46,411 nucleotides of DNA from a virus. The position numbers were made by a program, and so were the translations under genes. This document shows, in pieces, positions 31,280 to 38,559 of this stretch; the first letter of the stretch is position 1, and every line of letters begins with the position of its first letter. Under the pieces are notes generated by a model. It had not been told where the DNA came from. It made no database searches and worked only from the letters and a program-made list of their open reading frames with translations. Location of the stretch: positions 1 through 46,411 of the IMG/VR virus record IMGVR_UViG_3300019926_000277. One strand, given 5' to 3'.

Positions 31280-31311
31280 ACCCGATAGTAGGTGACCCTC
31301 GTATAAAAAGG
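31280..31311 (-). promoter_or_regulatory. early-type promoter
   Basis: Minus-strand TATA (31301-31310) and the element ACCTACTATCGGGT (31280-31293), whose ends ACC/GGT form a short dyad next to ATG 31279. Confidence 0.55.
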
Positions 31312-31323
31312 TTGCGAAAGGTG

Positions 31324-34206
31324 CTACATGAAGTCGTCCACGGTCACCTGCGTGCTGTCGGCCATCGCCTCGTCAAAGTCCCAGCGCATGGCGTTCAGAA
31401 TGGGCGTTAGGGGGTCTCGCAGCACCTTGTCGACCATCTTGTCCGTGTCGACCACGAACGCGTCGGGCACCTCGTTGGGGTGTTCGCCCGCCACGGCGTC
31501 GACCGTGGTGCCGTCCTCCTTCGGGGCCGCCGAATAGGTGCGTGGCCAGTCCCCACGGACCTGCTCGATGTACAGCAGTTGGGGTTTCGACCCCTCACCC
31601 ATGCGTTCCCACTCGAAGTGTTCGTTGGCGTATTTCGCGCCACGGTAGGTCGGCTGGGGACGTTTGTCGATAGTGCCGTACTCGGTCGGGTGCTTGCTCA
31701 TGCCCTTGGGGCGGGCGATGTAGCTGTTGGGCACCTCCCGCTCGTTGATGGCCTCGACCTCGTTGCTAATCCGCTCGTAGACGTGGTCTCGTGCCACGAC
31801 ACGCTCGTCCACGCGGAGGATGGTCTGGAGCGTGTGCTCCGAGACCTCCCGTGTCACCTCCGCACGGTCCGAGCGGACGATGTCGATGCCCGTGACCGAG
31901 AACTCGCCTGGCGACAGCGACGAGTCGAGCGACCGCAAGTGGTCGGGGATGGTGTTCTCGCTGTCGACCCACTCGCCCTCGTCCCAGGCGATAATCTCGG
32001 CATACCGCTTTTTGGCCTTTTCCTTGGTTTTGCCCTCGGGCACGAACGCCCACGGTGCGTAGGACTCTATCTCAAGCTCGCAATAGTGGTCCACCTTTTC
32101 GAGGGCGTCTGCCTCGGAGAGGTCCTCGAACTCGTCGGGCGTATGGCCGATGGGCGTGAGATTGAACGTCTCTGCGGTCCACTCGTCGTACCAGTCGTTG
32201 ACGCGCTCGGCGGCCTCGGTGGCCAGCGAGACCACCTGCTCGTAATCGTCACGCGTCTGGGCGTCGATGAAAGGCACGCTGGTCATTACCGAGTCCGTGT
32301 CACCGCCGACCAGGTACGCCTTATTGCCCTCGTAACCGCGCTCGCCCTTAATGTCGTTCATCGCGTCGATGAACCTGTCGGCGGAGTCCTGAATCATCTT
32401 GCGGCCGCCCAGCGTGATGCCCTCGGCAATCCGCCAGTCGAACAGGCGGTAACCCTTGCCGTAGGAGTCGGAGTCGCCGTACACGCCGTAGACGCTGTTG
32501 ACGATGCGCTTGACGGCGTCGTAGAGCGCCGTGCCGTCGTAGTGGTCCTTGAGCCCCATCAGGTCGTCCACGACCTCCGTCATAAATCCCGTCTCGACCG
32601 AGGGCTTGACGAAGTACAGCTTTTCGTAGCGGGGCTCGGCGGCGCCAGTACGGCTGTCGGGATTTTTCACGTTCGTCGGCCGCGTGTCCACGTATGTCCA
32701 CCGACAGTCCTCTTCAGTGTACTTGGAATCAGCAAGGTCTTCGGCAGTCCCGACCAGCGTCTCGGGAGACATGTTGACGTTCCGAATCATGTTCGGGTAC
32801 ATGCTCCAGAGGTCGGGGTAGACGACGTTCTTGTGGCGGCCAATCTTCGGTTCGAAGACGTGGGCGCCGAAGTACCAGCCCCGCTCGGGTTCCTCGTTGG
32901 TGGGCAGGGCCACGCCCATCTCCTTCGCGTACCGCAGGATGAACACGTCCAGCAGGTCGATGTTGTTGTGGCAATTCTCGAACTGGACGCCAGCCAGCGA
33001 GCGGATGTTCTGGAAGAGTTCCACGACCTCGGCGGCCTGGTCGATGCCGACGACGGCCTGCACGTCGCGCATGTTGTATTTCAGGAACGTGGCGGGGTCG
33101 TCACGCCAGGCCGTGTCGATGTCGTCAATGTCCTCCTTCCCCATGTCGAGTTCCTTACTGGCGATGTTCTCCAGTGAGTAGCCGCCCTTGGGCTTTTGCC
33201 ACTGCGTCTTTTTGTAGGCCTTGAGCATGTCGAAGAAACCGACACCCTTGCCGTCGGGACCCCAATTCCCGTCCCACACCTGACCCATCGGGGACCAGTC
33301 ACGGTAGGACATGGCGTTCTTGGCCTGGCAACGGTTAATCAGATACGGGTAGTCGAACGGGCGACCGTTGTCTGTCGTACTGGAGTTCCACCCGCTCAAC
33401 AGGTCTGGCTGTCGGTCGGCCACCCAGGTGTTGAAGTCGTCCAACATGGCCGCCTCGTTACCGAACACGCGGGTCTCGGCGATGTGGGCACCCTCGGGCC
33501 GTTCCTCGACGGCCATGTTCTGAAGTTCCGTATCGCTGTGCACCCAGCCGTCGTAGCGCAGCAGCCAGACCGTGTATTCGTCGGAGTAGTTGTCGTAGGC
33601 AGTGATGGCCGTGACGGGCTGGGCAGCGTCGTCGGGCTCGGGGAAGCCGTCGGGGGAGAGCACCTCGATGTCGATGGTGACCAGCCGCGGTTCGACCGAC
33701 CAGTCGGGGTCCTCGATGGGCTCGATGTCGTCCACGTCGACGCGGTAGTCACCATCCATCGACTGGTGCTCCCAGGACTCGCTCGTGTCGACCTCGAAGT
33801 GCGTCTTGATGCCAGTGTCGATTAGGAACCGAGAGTCGTAGAACACGTCGGCCTCCCACGTCTGGTCGAAGTACTCGCGCAGCCCCTGCTTGTCGCGCTT
33901 CCCACCGACGTGCCAGGGTAGACGCGTCTCGACACGGACCAGGTCGTGGCCGTGGATAGACTCGTAGCCCGACCCGACCGACTCGACCCAGTCGTGGTTC
34001 TTGACGCGCTTGACGTTGGCGTCACCCTCGATGTAGAAGGAGGGGTTGTGGCCTTCGACCTCGACCCAGCGGCGGTTGCCGTCCTCGTCGCGGCAAAACA
34101 GGTGGACGATGGCCTCGTCGTACACCTCTTCATACTCAATCTGCATGAGGTGCAACTGTTCGGTGTCGTCGTCCTCTGAGTCAACGAAGTCGGCAAGCCC
34201 GCCCAT
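31324..34206 (-). CDS. polB: family B DNA polymerase
   Basis: 960 residues from ATG 34206, preceded by its promoter; a GTG at 34230 in frame is less likely. Proofreading motifs: I-D179-I-E181, N-x...F-D285-Y, and Y-N-M-R-D381. Polymerase motifs: motif A D465-L-W-S-M-Y-P-N-M-I, motif B K566-R-I-V-N-S-V-Y573-G-V-Y-G, motif C G-D636-T-D638-S-V. All catalytic residues are present, so exonuclease and polymerase should be active. Length and the large N-terminal domain fit an RNA-primed rather than protein-primed enzyme. No intein. No PCNA or clamp loader gene is seen, so host factors are probably used. Confidence 0.96.
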   Translation of the reverse strand: MGGLADFVDSEDDDTEQLHLMQIEYEEVYDEAIVHLFCRDEDGNRRWVEVEGHNPSFYIEGDANVKRVKNHDWVESVGSGYESIHGHDLVRVETRLPWHVGGKRDKQGLREYFDQTWEADVFYDSRFLIDTGIKTHFEVDTSESWEHQSMDGDYRVDVDDIEPIEDPDWSVEPRLVTIDIEVLSPDGFPEPDDAAQPVTAITAYDNYSDEYTVWLLRYDGWVHSDTELQNMAVEERPEGAHIAETRVFGNEAAMLDDFNTWVADRQPDLLSGWNSSTTDNGRPFDYPYLINRCQAKNAMSYRDWSPMGQVWDGNWGPDGKGVGFFDMLKAYKKTQWQKPKGGYSLENIASKELDMGKEDIDDIDTAWRDDPATFLKYNMRDVQAVVGIDQAAEVVELFQNIRSLAGVQFENCHNNIDLLDVFILRYAKEMGVALPTNEEPERGWYFGAHVFEPKIGRHKNVVYPDLWSMYPNMIRNVNMSPETLVGTAEDLADSKYTEEDCRWTYVDTRPTNVKNPDSRTGAAEPRYEKLYFVKPSVETGFMTEVVDDLMGLKDHYDGTALYDAVKRIVNSVYGVYGDSDSYGKGYRLFDWRIAEGITLGGRKMIQDSADRFIDAMNDIKGERGYEGNKAYLVGGDTDSVMTSVPFIDAQTRDDYEQVVSLATEAAERVNDWYDEWTAETFNLTPIGHTPDEFEDLSEADALEKVDHYCELEIESYAPWAFVPEGKTKEKAKKRYAEIIAWDEGEWVDSENTIPDHLRSLDSSLSPGEFSVTGIDIVRSDRAEVTREVSEHTLQTILRVDERVVARDHVYERISNEVEAINEREVPNSYIARPKGMSKHPTEYGTIDKRPQPTYRGAKYANEHFEWERMGEGSKPQLLYIEQVRGDWPRTYSAAPKEDGTTVDAVAGEHPNEVPDAFVVDTDKMVDKVLRDPLTPILNAMRWDFDEAMADSTQVTVDDFM

Positions 34207-34241
34207 GTTACCGTAACGTAGGGCGGCCACCCATAAAAGGC
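34207..34241 (-). promoter_or_regulatory. early-type promoter for the DNA polymerase
   Basis: Minus-strand TATA CTTTTATG (34232-34239), then CCCTACG (34217-34223) and the tight dyad GTTAC-G-GTAAC (34207-34217) touching the ATG. Confidence 0.6.
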
Positions 34242-34691
34242 TTACGTTCTCTCCGCGACGAACCGCTCTGCGTGCTCGCGCATCAGCGTGCTGGGGTTGA
34301 CCATCGGTCTGGCCTCGACAACACGGCCGTACGCTTTGTAGTACGGGATGTGGTCGTACACCGACAGTGCAGCCGCACAGACGGCCGCAGAGCGGTTTTT
34401 TCCGACGTGGCAGTGCACCAGGACGTTCTCGTCCTCGGGGCGCTCAAGCGCGTCCAAGACGCTCTCAGCGGCACGTGCGAACATCGGGTAGCCGTGCGAG
34501 CCACCCCAGTTGTCGCGGCTACTCTCGTCGTCCGCAAGCATGAAGTGTTCGTACGGCGTGTCGTCGGAGACGTTCTGCGAGACGATGTCCTGGCAGACGC
34601 TGATGACACGGTCGAACCTGGTGGTCTCTTCGGACTGCACGCTTCGGATGCTCGTGATGTGCAGCCCGTGGTCGATATGGTCTATCGCCAT
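34242..34691 (-). CDS. dual-specificity-type protein phosphatase
   Basis: 149 residues from ATG 34691; frames extending further upstream overlap the next gene and look like out-of-frame sequence. Signature V-H93-C94-H-V-G97-K-N-R100-S101, the CX5R phosphate loop, followed by A-A-V-C-A-A-A-L helix. A-D54-D55-E lies in the position of the general acid. This is a compact Cys-based phosphatase acting on phosphoproteins, RNA 5' ends, or nucleotides; the substrate cannot be told. It is the last gene in an operon with the DUF4406 gene. Confidence 0.8.
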   Translation of the reverse strand: MAIDHIDHGLHITSIRSVQSEETTRFDRVISVCQDIVSQNVSDDTPYEHFMLADDESSRDNWGGSHGYPMFARAAESVLDALERPEDENVLVHCHVGKNRSAAVCAAALSVYDHIPYYKAYGRVVEARPMVNPSTLMREHAERFVAERT

Positions 34692-34743
34692 CGTCCTCGA
34701 TGCGATAGGCCGAGACGGCCACTTGTGGCCGTGAGTTCGATGC

Positions 34744-35097
34744 TCATAGGTCGTCGTACCAGGCGTCTTGCACGAGATGGTCGACGTTGAAGTAGACGGG
34801 GATGTCGAGTTCCCGCGCGAACGCCACCTCTTCGTCACCGCCAGGACTCTCCCCGTCGAGGCGGAGCAGTGCGTCACACCGCTCCACGAACGCCAGGTCG
34901 AGTTCCATCCAGTCGTCGTGGTCGCGCTCGGGGTACACCAGGCTCCACAGTGCCGACATGGTGTGTGGCACGAACGGATACACGTTCTCGGTCTCGTCCA
35001 CGATGTACTGCGCGGCGTCGATGGCGTTGCGGACGTTTGCACCCCATTTGCCCGTGCTGTACGGGCCCGACACGTACACGATGGTGTTGTCGCTCAT
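34744..35097 (-). CDS. DUF4406-like (nucleoside 2-deoxyribosyltransferase-related) protein
   Basis: 117 residues. Opening I-V-Y-V-S-G-P-Y-S-T-G, then N-V-R-N-A-I-D-A-A-Q-Y, P-F-V-P-H-T, D-W-M-E-L-D-L-A-F-V-E-R-C-D-A-L-L-R-L-D-G-E-S, G-D-E-E-V-A-F-A-R-E-L-D-I-P-V. This order (YxSGP, NV..A, PH, DL..v..cDal..l.gs.s.G...E...A...giPv) is that of DUF4406, related to nucleoside 2-deoxyribosyltransferases. Expected chemistry is glycosyl transfer or hydrolysis on nucleosides or nucleotides, but enzymes of this branch are poorly characterised. Confidence 0.75.
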   Translation of the reverse strand: MSDNTIVYVSGPYSTGKWGANVRNAIDAAQYIVDETENVYPFVPHTMSALWSLVYPERDHDDWMELDLAFVERCDALLRLDGESPGGDEEVAFARELDIPVYFNVDHLVQDAWYDDL

Positions 35098-35132
35098 TAC
35101 ACCCTAATTACGGGGTCCGCGTATAAAAAAGT
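35098..35132 (-). promoter_or_regulatory. early-type promoter
   Basis: Minus-strand TATA (35121-35131) and dyad ACCC-N8-GGGT (35101-35116) just before ATG 35097. Confidence 0.55.
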
Positions 35133-35146
35133 GTCGCTACGCCGCG

Positions 35147-35551
35147 CTACTCGCTATCTTCGTAGTCGATGCCGCCGATGTCCTCCCGAATTTGCTCGAC
35201 CGAGGTTGGGCCAAGCTGATGGACAGCCTCCAGGTTTTCGTCACTGGCGAAGTACAGGTCGGCGGCCGTGTCGAAGCCAGCCTCGCGGAGGTTCTCGGCA
35301 CGGGTCTCCTGAATACCCTTGATGTCGGTCAGGCTGTCGACCTCGGCAACCTCGTCAGGCACCTCGGCAACCTGCGGTTCAGCCTTGGCAGTCTCGTCGG
35401 CACCGCCACCAAACTCGACGGTCGCTTCGTCGGTGCCGTCGTCGTCCAGGTCGACGCTCGCGGACGTACCCACACCTTTGACGTAGGCGTAGACGGCCGC
35501 GGAGCCGATGGCCAGGACAGCGGTCCCGAGCACGACAGGGTCGATGTTCAT
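35147..35551 (-). CDS. membrane-anchored helix-hairpin-helix protein
   Basis: 134 residues. One membrane helix at residues about 5-23 (V-V-L-G-T-A-V-L-A-I-G-S-A-A-V), a Gly/Ser hinge and acidic linker, then a helix-hairpin-helix domain: L-T-D-I-K-G-I-Q-E-T-R-A-E-N-L-R-E-A-G-F and L-G-P-T-S-V-E-Q-I-R-E-D-I-G-G. HhH domains bind DNA non-specifically; here one is apparently tethered to the membrane, which could attach viral DNA to the envelope. Confidence 0.7.
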   Translation of the reverse strand: MNIDPVVLGTAVLAIGSAAVYAYVKGVGTSASVDLDDDGTDEATVEFGGGADETAKAEPQVAEVPDEVAEVDSLTDIKGIQETRAENLREAGFDTAADLYFASDENLEAVHQLGPTSVEQIREDIGGIDYEDSE

Positions 35552-35937
35552 TTTCCGCCCCCCACGATGATGTCGCCACCCTCTGTCAGCGAAGCCTCGG
35601 CCGTTTCGCCCTCGACGGCCAACAGGGTCTCGAAAGTGACCTCGTCGGCGCCCGTGACGTTCGCCACGAAGGCCGTGAGGGCGCTGTCTTCGGTCAGCCC
35701 GTCGTCGGGGATGGGGAACTCCTTGCGGCCCGTCGAGTACACGTCACCGTCGGCGAAGACCGTGTACGGGAACACGGCCGTCGGCTCGTCGGTGGTGTTC
35801 GCGTAGGGTGTGCCATACGCCGCCGTCAGGTTGAGGGTTGCCTCCCGTTCCTGAATCAGGCGTCGGAGTGTTTCGGTACCGTCGTCGTCGCTGGCAGGCT
35901 GTCCGAACAGCCTGCGAACCTTGGTCAGTAGGCTCAT
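35548..35937 (-). CDS. hypothetical protein
   Basis: 129 residues, first gene after its promoter, ATGA overlap with the HhH gene. A basic start (L-L-T-K-V-R-R-L-F), then a beta-rich acidic body (A-V-F-P-Y-T-V-F-A-D-G-D-V-Y, then V-T-F-E-T-L-L-A-V-E-G) and a Gly-rich end. Not recognised. Co-transcription with the membrane-tethered HhH protein suggests a joint function. Confidence 0.5.
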   Translation of the reverse strand: MSLLTKVRRLFGQPASDDDGTETLRRLIQEREATLNLTAAYGTPYANTTDEPTAVFPYTVFADGDVYSTGRKEFPIPDDGLTEDSALTAFVANVTGADEVTFETLLAVEGETAEASLTEGGDIIVGGGK

Positions 35938-35972
35938 TACATCCCTACGTAGGGTCTGGATACACTTAAACC
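35938..35972 (-). promoter_or_regulatory. early-type promoter with perfect palindrome
   Basis: GTTTAAG TATA (35965-35971) and the perfect 12-bp palindrome CCCTACGTAGGG (35943-35954), 6 bp before ATG 35937. Best example of the early element. Confidence 0.65.
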
Positions 35973-35984
35973 CTTTGGAGGGGT

Positions 35985-36254
35985 CTACAGAAGGGTGGCG
36001 TCGATGTCGCGCTCGTACTCTTCGAGGTGCTGTGTAAGGTCGAGGTACTCGCCAAGGGTGATAACGTTGTCCTCGAACATGCGGCCGAACATCACAGCCG
36101 CTCCGTAGAGTTCGAACAGGGCGTGCATGTCACCGACCTCGTCACGGAACTCGTCTTCGGCAGCGAACTCGTCGTCGTCCACCTCGTCCATCTCCAGCAA
36201 CTCGTCGTGGGTCTTGTCGAGCCACTCGTCGGGAACGCGCTCTTCGATAGTCAT
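35985..36254 (-). CDS. hypothetical acidic helical protein
   Basis: 89 residues from ATG 36254 (ATGA overlap). Very acidic and alpha-helical: T-H-D-E-L-L-E-M-D-E-V, then M-F-G-R-M-F-E-D-N-V and L-T-Q-H-L-E-E-Y. No metal-binding residues stand out. Acidic helical proteins of this size in viral early regions often bind host proteins or mimic DNA; that is speculation here. Confidence 0.5.
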   Translation of the reverse strand: MTIEERVPDEWLDKTHDELLEMDEVDDDEFAAEDEFRDEVGDMHALFELYGAAVMFGRMFEDNVITLGEYLDLTQHLEEYERDIDATLL

Positions 36255-36571
36255 TCCTCCACCTCGTCCAGCTTGTCGGCGAGGCGCTGCACGAGCTTTT
36301 TGCGCAGCCACCACACCTTGAGGTCGTCACCAGCACGGTCGAGGTTGCGCACGATGGCCCGCCAGTCGTCTGCGGGCATGGACACCATACCAGGACCGTC
36401 GAGGCCGTAAAGGTGTTCGTCGTAGACCCGATTCAGCGTCTCGGCATCCTCAACAAGGGTGTCCACGTCGGTCTCACGGAGGTGATGTGCCGCGTCGGGC
36501 ACCATCGTCTGTAGCTGCTGGACCTCGTGCGTGCGCAGGTCGACGGGCACGTTCATGGCAGTGTCTCCCAT
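36251..36571 (-). CDS. hypothetical protein
   Basis: 106 residues from ATG 36571. Helical throughout (H-E-V-Q-Q-L-Q-T-M-V-P-D-A-A-H-H-L-R, then V-D-T-L-V-E-D-A-E-T-L-N-R-V) with a C-terminal basic patch V-W-W-L-R-K-K-L-V-Q-R-L. The pattern is somewhat coiled-coil-like. First gene of a two-gene operon. Confidence 0.5.
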   Translation of the reverse strand: MGDTAMNVPVDLRTHEVQQLQTMVPDAAHHLRETDVDTLVEDAETLNRVYDEHLYGLDGPGMVSMPADDWRAIVRNLDRAGDDLKVWWLRKKLVQRLADKLDEVEE

Positions 36572-36607
36572 TACACCCACACCTATGGGGTGGGTACGTA
36601 AAAAAGT
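36572..36607 (-). promoter_or_regulatory. early-type promoter
   Basis: Minus-strand CTTTTTTA (36599-36606) and a dyad of CCCAC/GTGGG type around CATAGG (36575-36594), before ATG 36571. The same T-run may terminate the transcript from upstream. Confidence 0.55.
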
Positions 36608-36825
36608 GTTGGTCGGAGAGTGCCAGAATCGTGCTCGCCGTGAAGTGACCAGCCTGCGGGTTGCGCGGTGGAGGCCCAGATGGTGTGACTGGGCCAGAGA
36701 GTTATCGTTCCCGATGTATCCTTTTTCCCGCTGTCGTCACAGCGGTACGTCCGCCGTCGGGCACGGCGCGGCCGTTGGTTTGTCGCCAGCCAGGGAAACG
36801 GCCCAAACCTCCGCTGGCAAGTAAA
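36607..36825 (-). ncRNA. candidate structured non-coding RNA
   Basis: An approximately 220-base stretch without a credible ATG frame in an otherwise gapless arm. It follows an early-type promoter (36826-36849) and ends at a T-run (36599-36606). Three perfect inverted repeats: 36673-36679/36689-36695 (GGCCCAG/CTGGGCC), 36728-36734/36739-36745 (CCGCTGT/ACAGCGG, 4-base loop) and 36785-36790/36813-36818 (GCCAGC/GCTGGC). A frame of 86 codons beginning with GTG at 36843 overlaps the promoter itself and ends in the next one, so I do not favour it. A decayed gene is an alternative. Confidence 0.4.
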
Positions 36826-36850
36826 CCTACGTCCTGAAACCACTTAAAGG
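36826..36850 (-). promoter_or_regulatory. early-type promoter upstream of the intergenic RNA candidate
   Basis: Minus-strand CTTTAAG (36843-36849) followed 15 bp later by GGACGTAGG (36826-36834), which matches the right half of the early element CCTACGTAGG. It overlaps the stop of the gene at 36844. Confidence 0.5.
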
Positions 36851-36963
36851 TTTTGTTCTCCACAGCGACGACAGTACACGTCGTAGCAGCCCGTTCGCAT
36901 CCCGTGGATAGTGACCTCTTCCTGTACGATGTCGTGGCCGAACAGCCAGCAGCGCAGCGCCAT
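36844..36963 (-). CDS. DUF1660-like zinc-finger microprotein
   Basis: 39 residues, starting in the stop of the RNA ligase gene (TGATG). C-W-L-F-G-H-D then, after 20 residues, Y-C-R-R-C-G-E-Q. It shares the 'C-x3-GH ... YC-x-RCGEQ' plan with the gene at 30173, so the two are likely paralogues. Coupled translation with the ligase suggests a linked function. Confidence 0.6.
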   Translation of the reverse strand: MALRCWLFGHDIVQEEVTIHGMRTGCYDVYCRRCGEQNL

Positions 36964-37901
36964 CAGAACTCCTGGCAGAGGTTCTTGAGCGTGCGGGCAC
37001 ACGACTTGCTGGCCTTCGAGCGGACCTCAGCCTTGAAGTCGTCGTCCCACTCGGCCTCGAAGCCGCCGTCAGCAAGCAGGCTGGACCACGCCTCTTCGGC
37101 CAGCACGTCGACCAACACCTCGCGGGGCAGGTCTTCCATCATCTCCATGCGGAGGCGGTCGTACTCACCCTCGTCCACGAGCTTGTGGGCGACGTTCTCG
37201 ATGCGCTGGGGCGTGACGAAGGCCGCCACGAACTCCGCGGCGTCGGACTGGGCCTTCGTGGGGTTGTTGAACGAAGACGTGTTCTTTTCACGGAGGTCCT
37301 CCGACACCTTTTTGGCGCGGACAGTCCCGTCGACACGACGGACCACGACGCCCTCGGGCGGCCCACCGAACATCGACTGTTCGGGAATTTCGATGCCGTG
37401 GTCCTGTAGCGTGTCACCATCGCCACGGCGCAGCACGGGCGCGTGCTGGAGTGGGCTGTCGGCAATCAGGTCAGTAAACCTATCCCAGTCAGCCCACCCC
37501 TCGTGCTCGTGCCATGCGTCGAACAATACGACGTTGGGCTGGTCAGCGTCCAGCGGAACGTGCGGACTGCCCTTGTGTGGCTGCTGCCAATTGATGTCTT
37601 CGTAGTCGAGACTGTGCAGGTGCATGGCCTCACCAAAAAACGTCCACTCGTGGGCCATGAACGCGTCGAACCACCCCTGCTGTCGTTTGATATACTCGAC
37701 GGCGTGCCCGAACGCCTTGGGCAGGTTCTCGTCATCGTGGTCGTAGGTGTGGTTCCGCGTCCCGACCACGAGGTTACCGTCCTCGTCCCACGTGAAGCGG
37801 AAGTTGGCGCCGTCCAGCTTTTCGGTGACGACGGCCTCACCGCCGAGGACGCCGTCTGTCTCTGGGTCGTTGGGGTAATGAAGTTTTGGAAACTTGCGCA
37901 T
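36963..37901 (-). CDS. RNA ligase (Rnl2-like nucleotidyltransferase)
   Basis: 312 residues. Motif I T-E-K28-L-D-G-A-N (adenylated Lys), a segment F-F-G-E-A-M-H (motif III/IIIa region), motif IV E-G-V-V-V-R-R and motif V V-R-A-K-K-V-S-E. This set and the size fit the T4 Rnl2-like RNA ligase family, which seals nicks in RNA, often to repair tRNAs cut by host defence nucleases. The C-terminal about 90 residues are helical, as in Rnl2. There is no partner kinase-phosphatase beside it. Confidence 0.82.
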   Translation of the reverse strand: MRKFPKLHYPNDPETDGVLGGEAVVTEKLDGANFRFTWDEDGNLVVGTRNHTYDHDDENLPKAFGHAVEYIKRQQGWFDAFMAHEWTFFGEAMHLHSLDYEDINWQQPHKGSPHVPLDADQPNVVLFDAWHEHEGWADWDRFTDLIADSPLQHAPVLRRGDGDTLQDHGIEIPEQSMFGGPPEGVVVRRVDGTVRAKKVSEDLREKNTSSFNNPTKAQSDAAEFVAAFVTPQRIENVAHKLVDEGEYDRLRMEMMEDLPREVLVDVLAEEAWSSLLADGGFEAEWDDDFKAEVRSKASKSCARTLKNLCQEF

Positions 37902-37936
37902 GTCACCCCACCTATGTGACGGCTGCTAAAAAAACT
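37902..37936 (-). promoter_or_regulatory. early-type promoter for the RNA ligase
   Basis: Minus-strand T-rich TATA (37927-37935) and dyad GTCAC (37902-37906) / GTGAC (37916-37920) touching ATG 37901. Confidence 0.55.
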
Positions 37937-37941
37937 TTCGA

Positions 37942-38199
37942 CTATTCTTCGACGGTCTGGATGTCTTCGATATTGACCTCCCACTCGCTGTCGCCGTCGA
38001 GATGCGAGACTACCGCCGTGTCCGAGTGCGTGGCCCACTCGATGGCGTACCGCTCACAGCCGCTCAGGAGCGTCACACCGACGACCTGTGTGATGCCGAT
38101 GTCTTCCACGACCGTGTCCGAAACTCGGAACGTGGCGTCGTTGAGCGGCTCTGTGTCGATGCTGATGCGCTGCTCGTCGTCCAGGGTGTTGGGTTTCAT
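37942..38199 (-). CDS. hypothetical beta-rich protein
   Basis: 85 residues from ATG 38199. Strands R-I-S-I-D-T, A-T-F-R-V-S-D-T, Y-A-I-E-W-A, W-E-V-N-I-E-D-I and few helices suggest a small beta-barrel. Last gene of the operon starting at 39158. One Cys. Confidence 0.5.
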   Translation of the reverse strand: MKPNTLDDEQRISIDTEPLNDATFRVSDTVVEDIGITQVVGVTLLSGCERYAIEWATHSDTAVVSHLDGDSEWEVNIEDIQTVEE

Positions 38200-38306
38200 A
38201 GGTCTTTGAGGGAGTTGCTGTGTGTTCCGCGTGCCAGGTAGCCAGCAACGAAGCCACCGATGGCACCGCACCACATAGCTATCATCGCCAACTCAACGGG
38301 TATCAT
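38196..38306 (-). CDS. tiny membrane protein
   Basis: 36 residues, ATGA overlap. L-A-M-I-A-M-W-C-G-A-I-G-G-F-V-A-G-Y-L is one membrane helix with a GxxxG-like motif, then a short polar tail. Confidence 0.45.
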   Translation of the reverse strand: MIPVELAMIAMWCGAIGGFVAGYLARGTHSNSLKDL

Positions 38307-38559
38307 CAGACTCCACCTCGTGATTGCAGTTGTCACAGAGGTATGCGTCAGGGTTCTCCGCCCACGTGGGAATGTCGAGTAGCGTTCGGCAGTGGTCGCA
38401 GACGACATGTCCCCCCATGTCGATGTACTGCGTTGGGAGCGGAAACTCCATGTGTCCGCCGAGGTCGACGTATGCGACATTCTCGAACTCGTCCTGGTCC
38501 ATGTTGGCGAACAGGCTCTCAACCAGGAACCGCTCGCCCGCCTCGTTCAGCACTGTCAT
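38293..38559 (-). CDS. zinc-ribbon protein
   Basis: 88 residues. C-terminal C-D-H-C (about residues 54-57) and C-D-N-C (about 75-78) form a zinc ribbon; the N-terminal half is acidic with G-G-H twice. Overlaps genes on both sides. Confidence 0.6.
   Translation of the reverse strand: MTVLNEAGERFLVESLFANMDQDEFENVAYVDLGGHMEFPLPTQYIDMGGHVVCDHCRTLLDIPTWAENPDAYLCDNCNHEVESDDTR

Noticed and set aside
31480-33177. 565-codon plus-strand frame inside the polymerase gene
   Set aside because: Antisense to polymerase motifs that are fully intact; composition is typical of antisense GC-rich shadow.
31324-34206. Intein in the DNA polymerase
   Set aside because: Motifs A, B and C are at normal spacing and no splice-junction Cys/His-Asn blocks are seen.
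34682-34747. 21-codon frame overlapping the ends of the DUF4406 and phosphatase genes
   Set aside because: Similar in size to the leader at 15538 but without a hairpin or promoter; may be chance.
34692-35042. N-terminal 117-residue extension of the phosphatase frame
   Set aside because: Out-of-frame translation of the DUF4406 gene (Thr/Ser/Arg-rich), so the start at 34691 is used.
36583-36843. 86-codon GTG-start frame in the 36.6-36.8 kb gap
   Set aside because: Begins inside the TATA box and ends inside the next promoter, and its sequence is not haloarchaeal-like (few Asp/Glu); better seen as non-coding.
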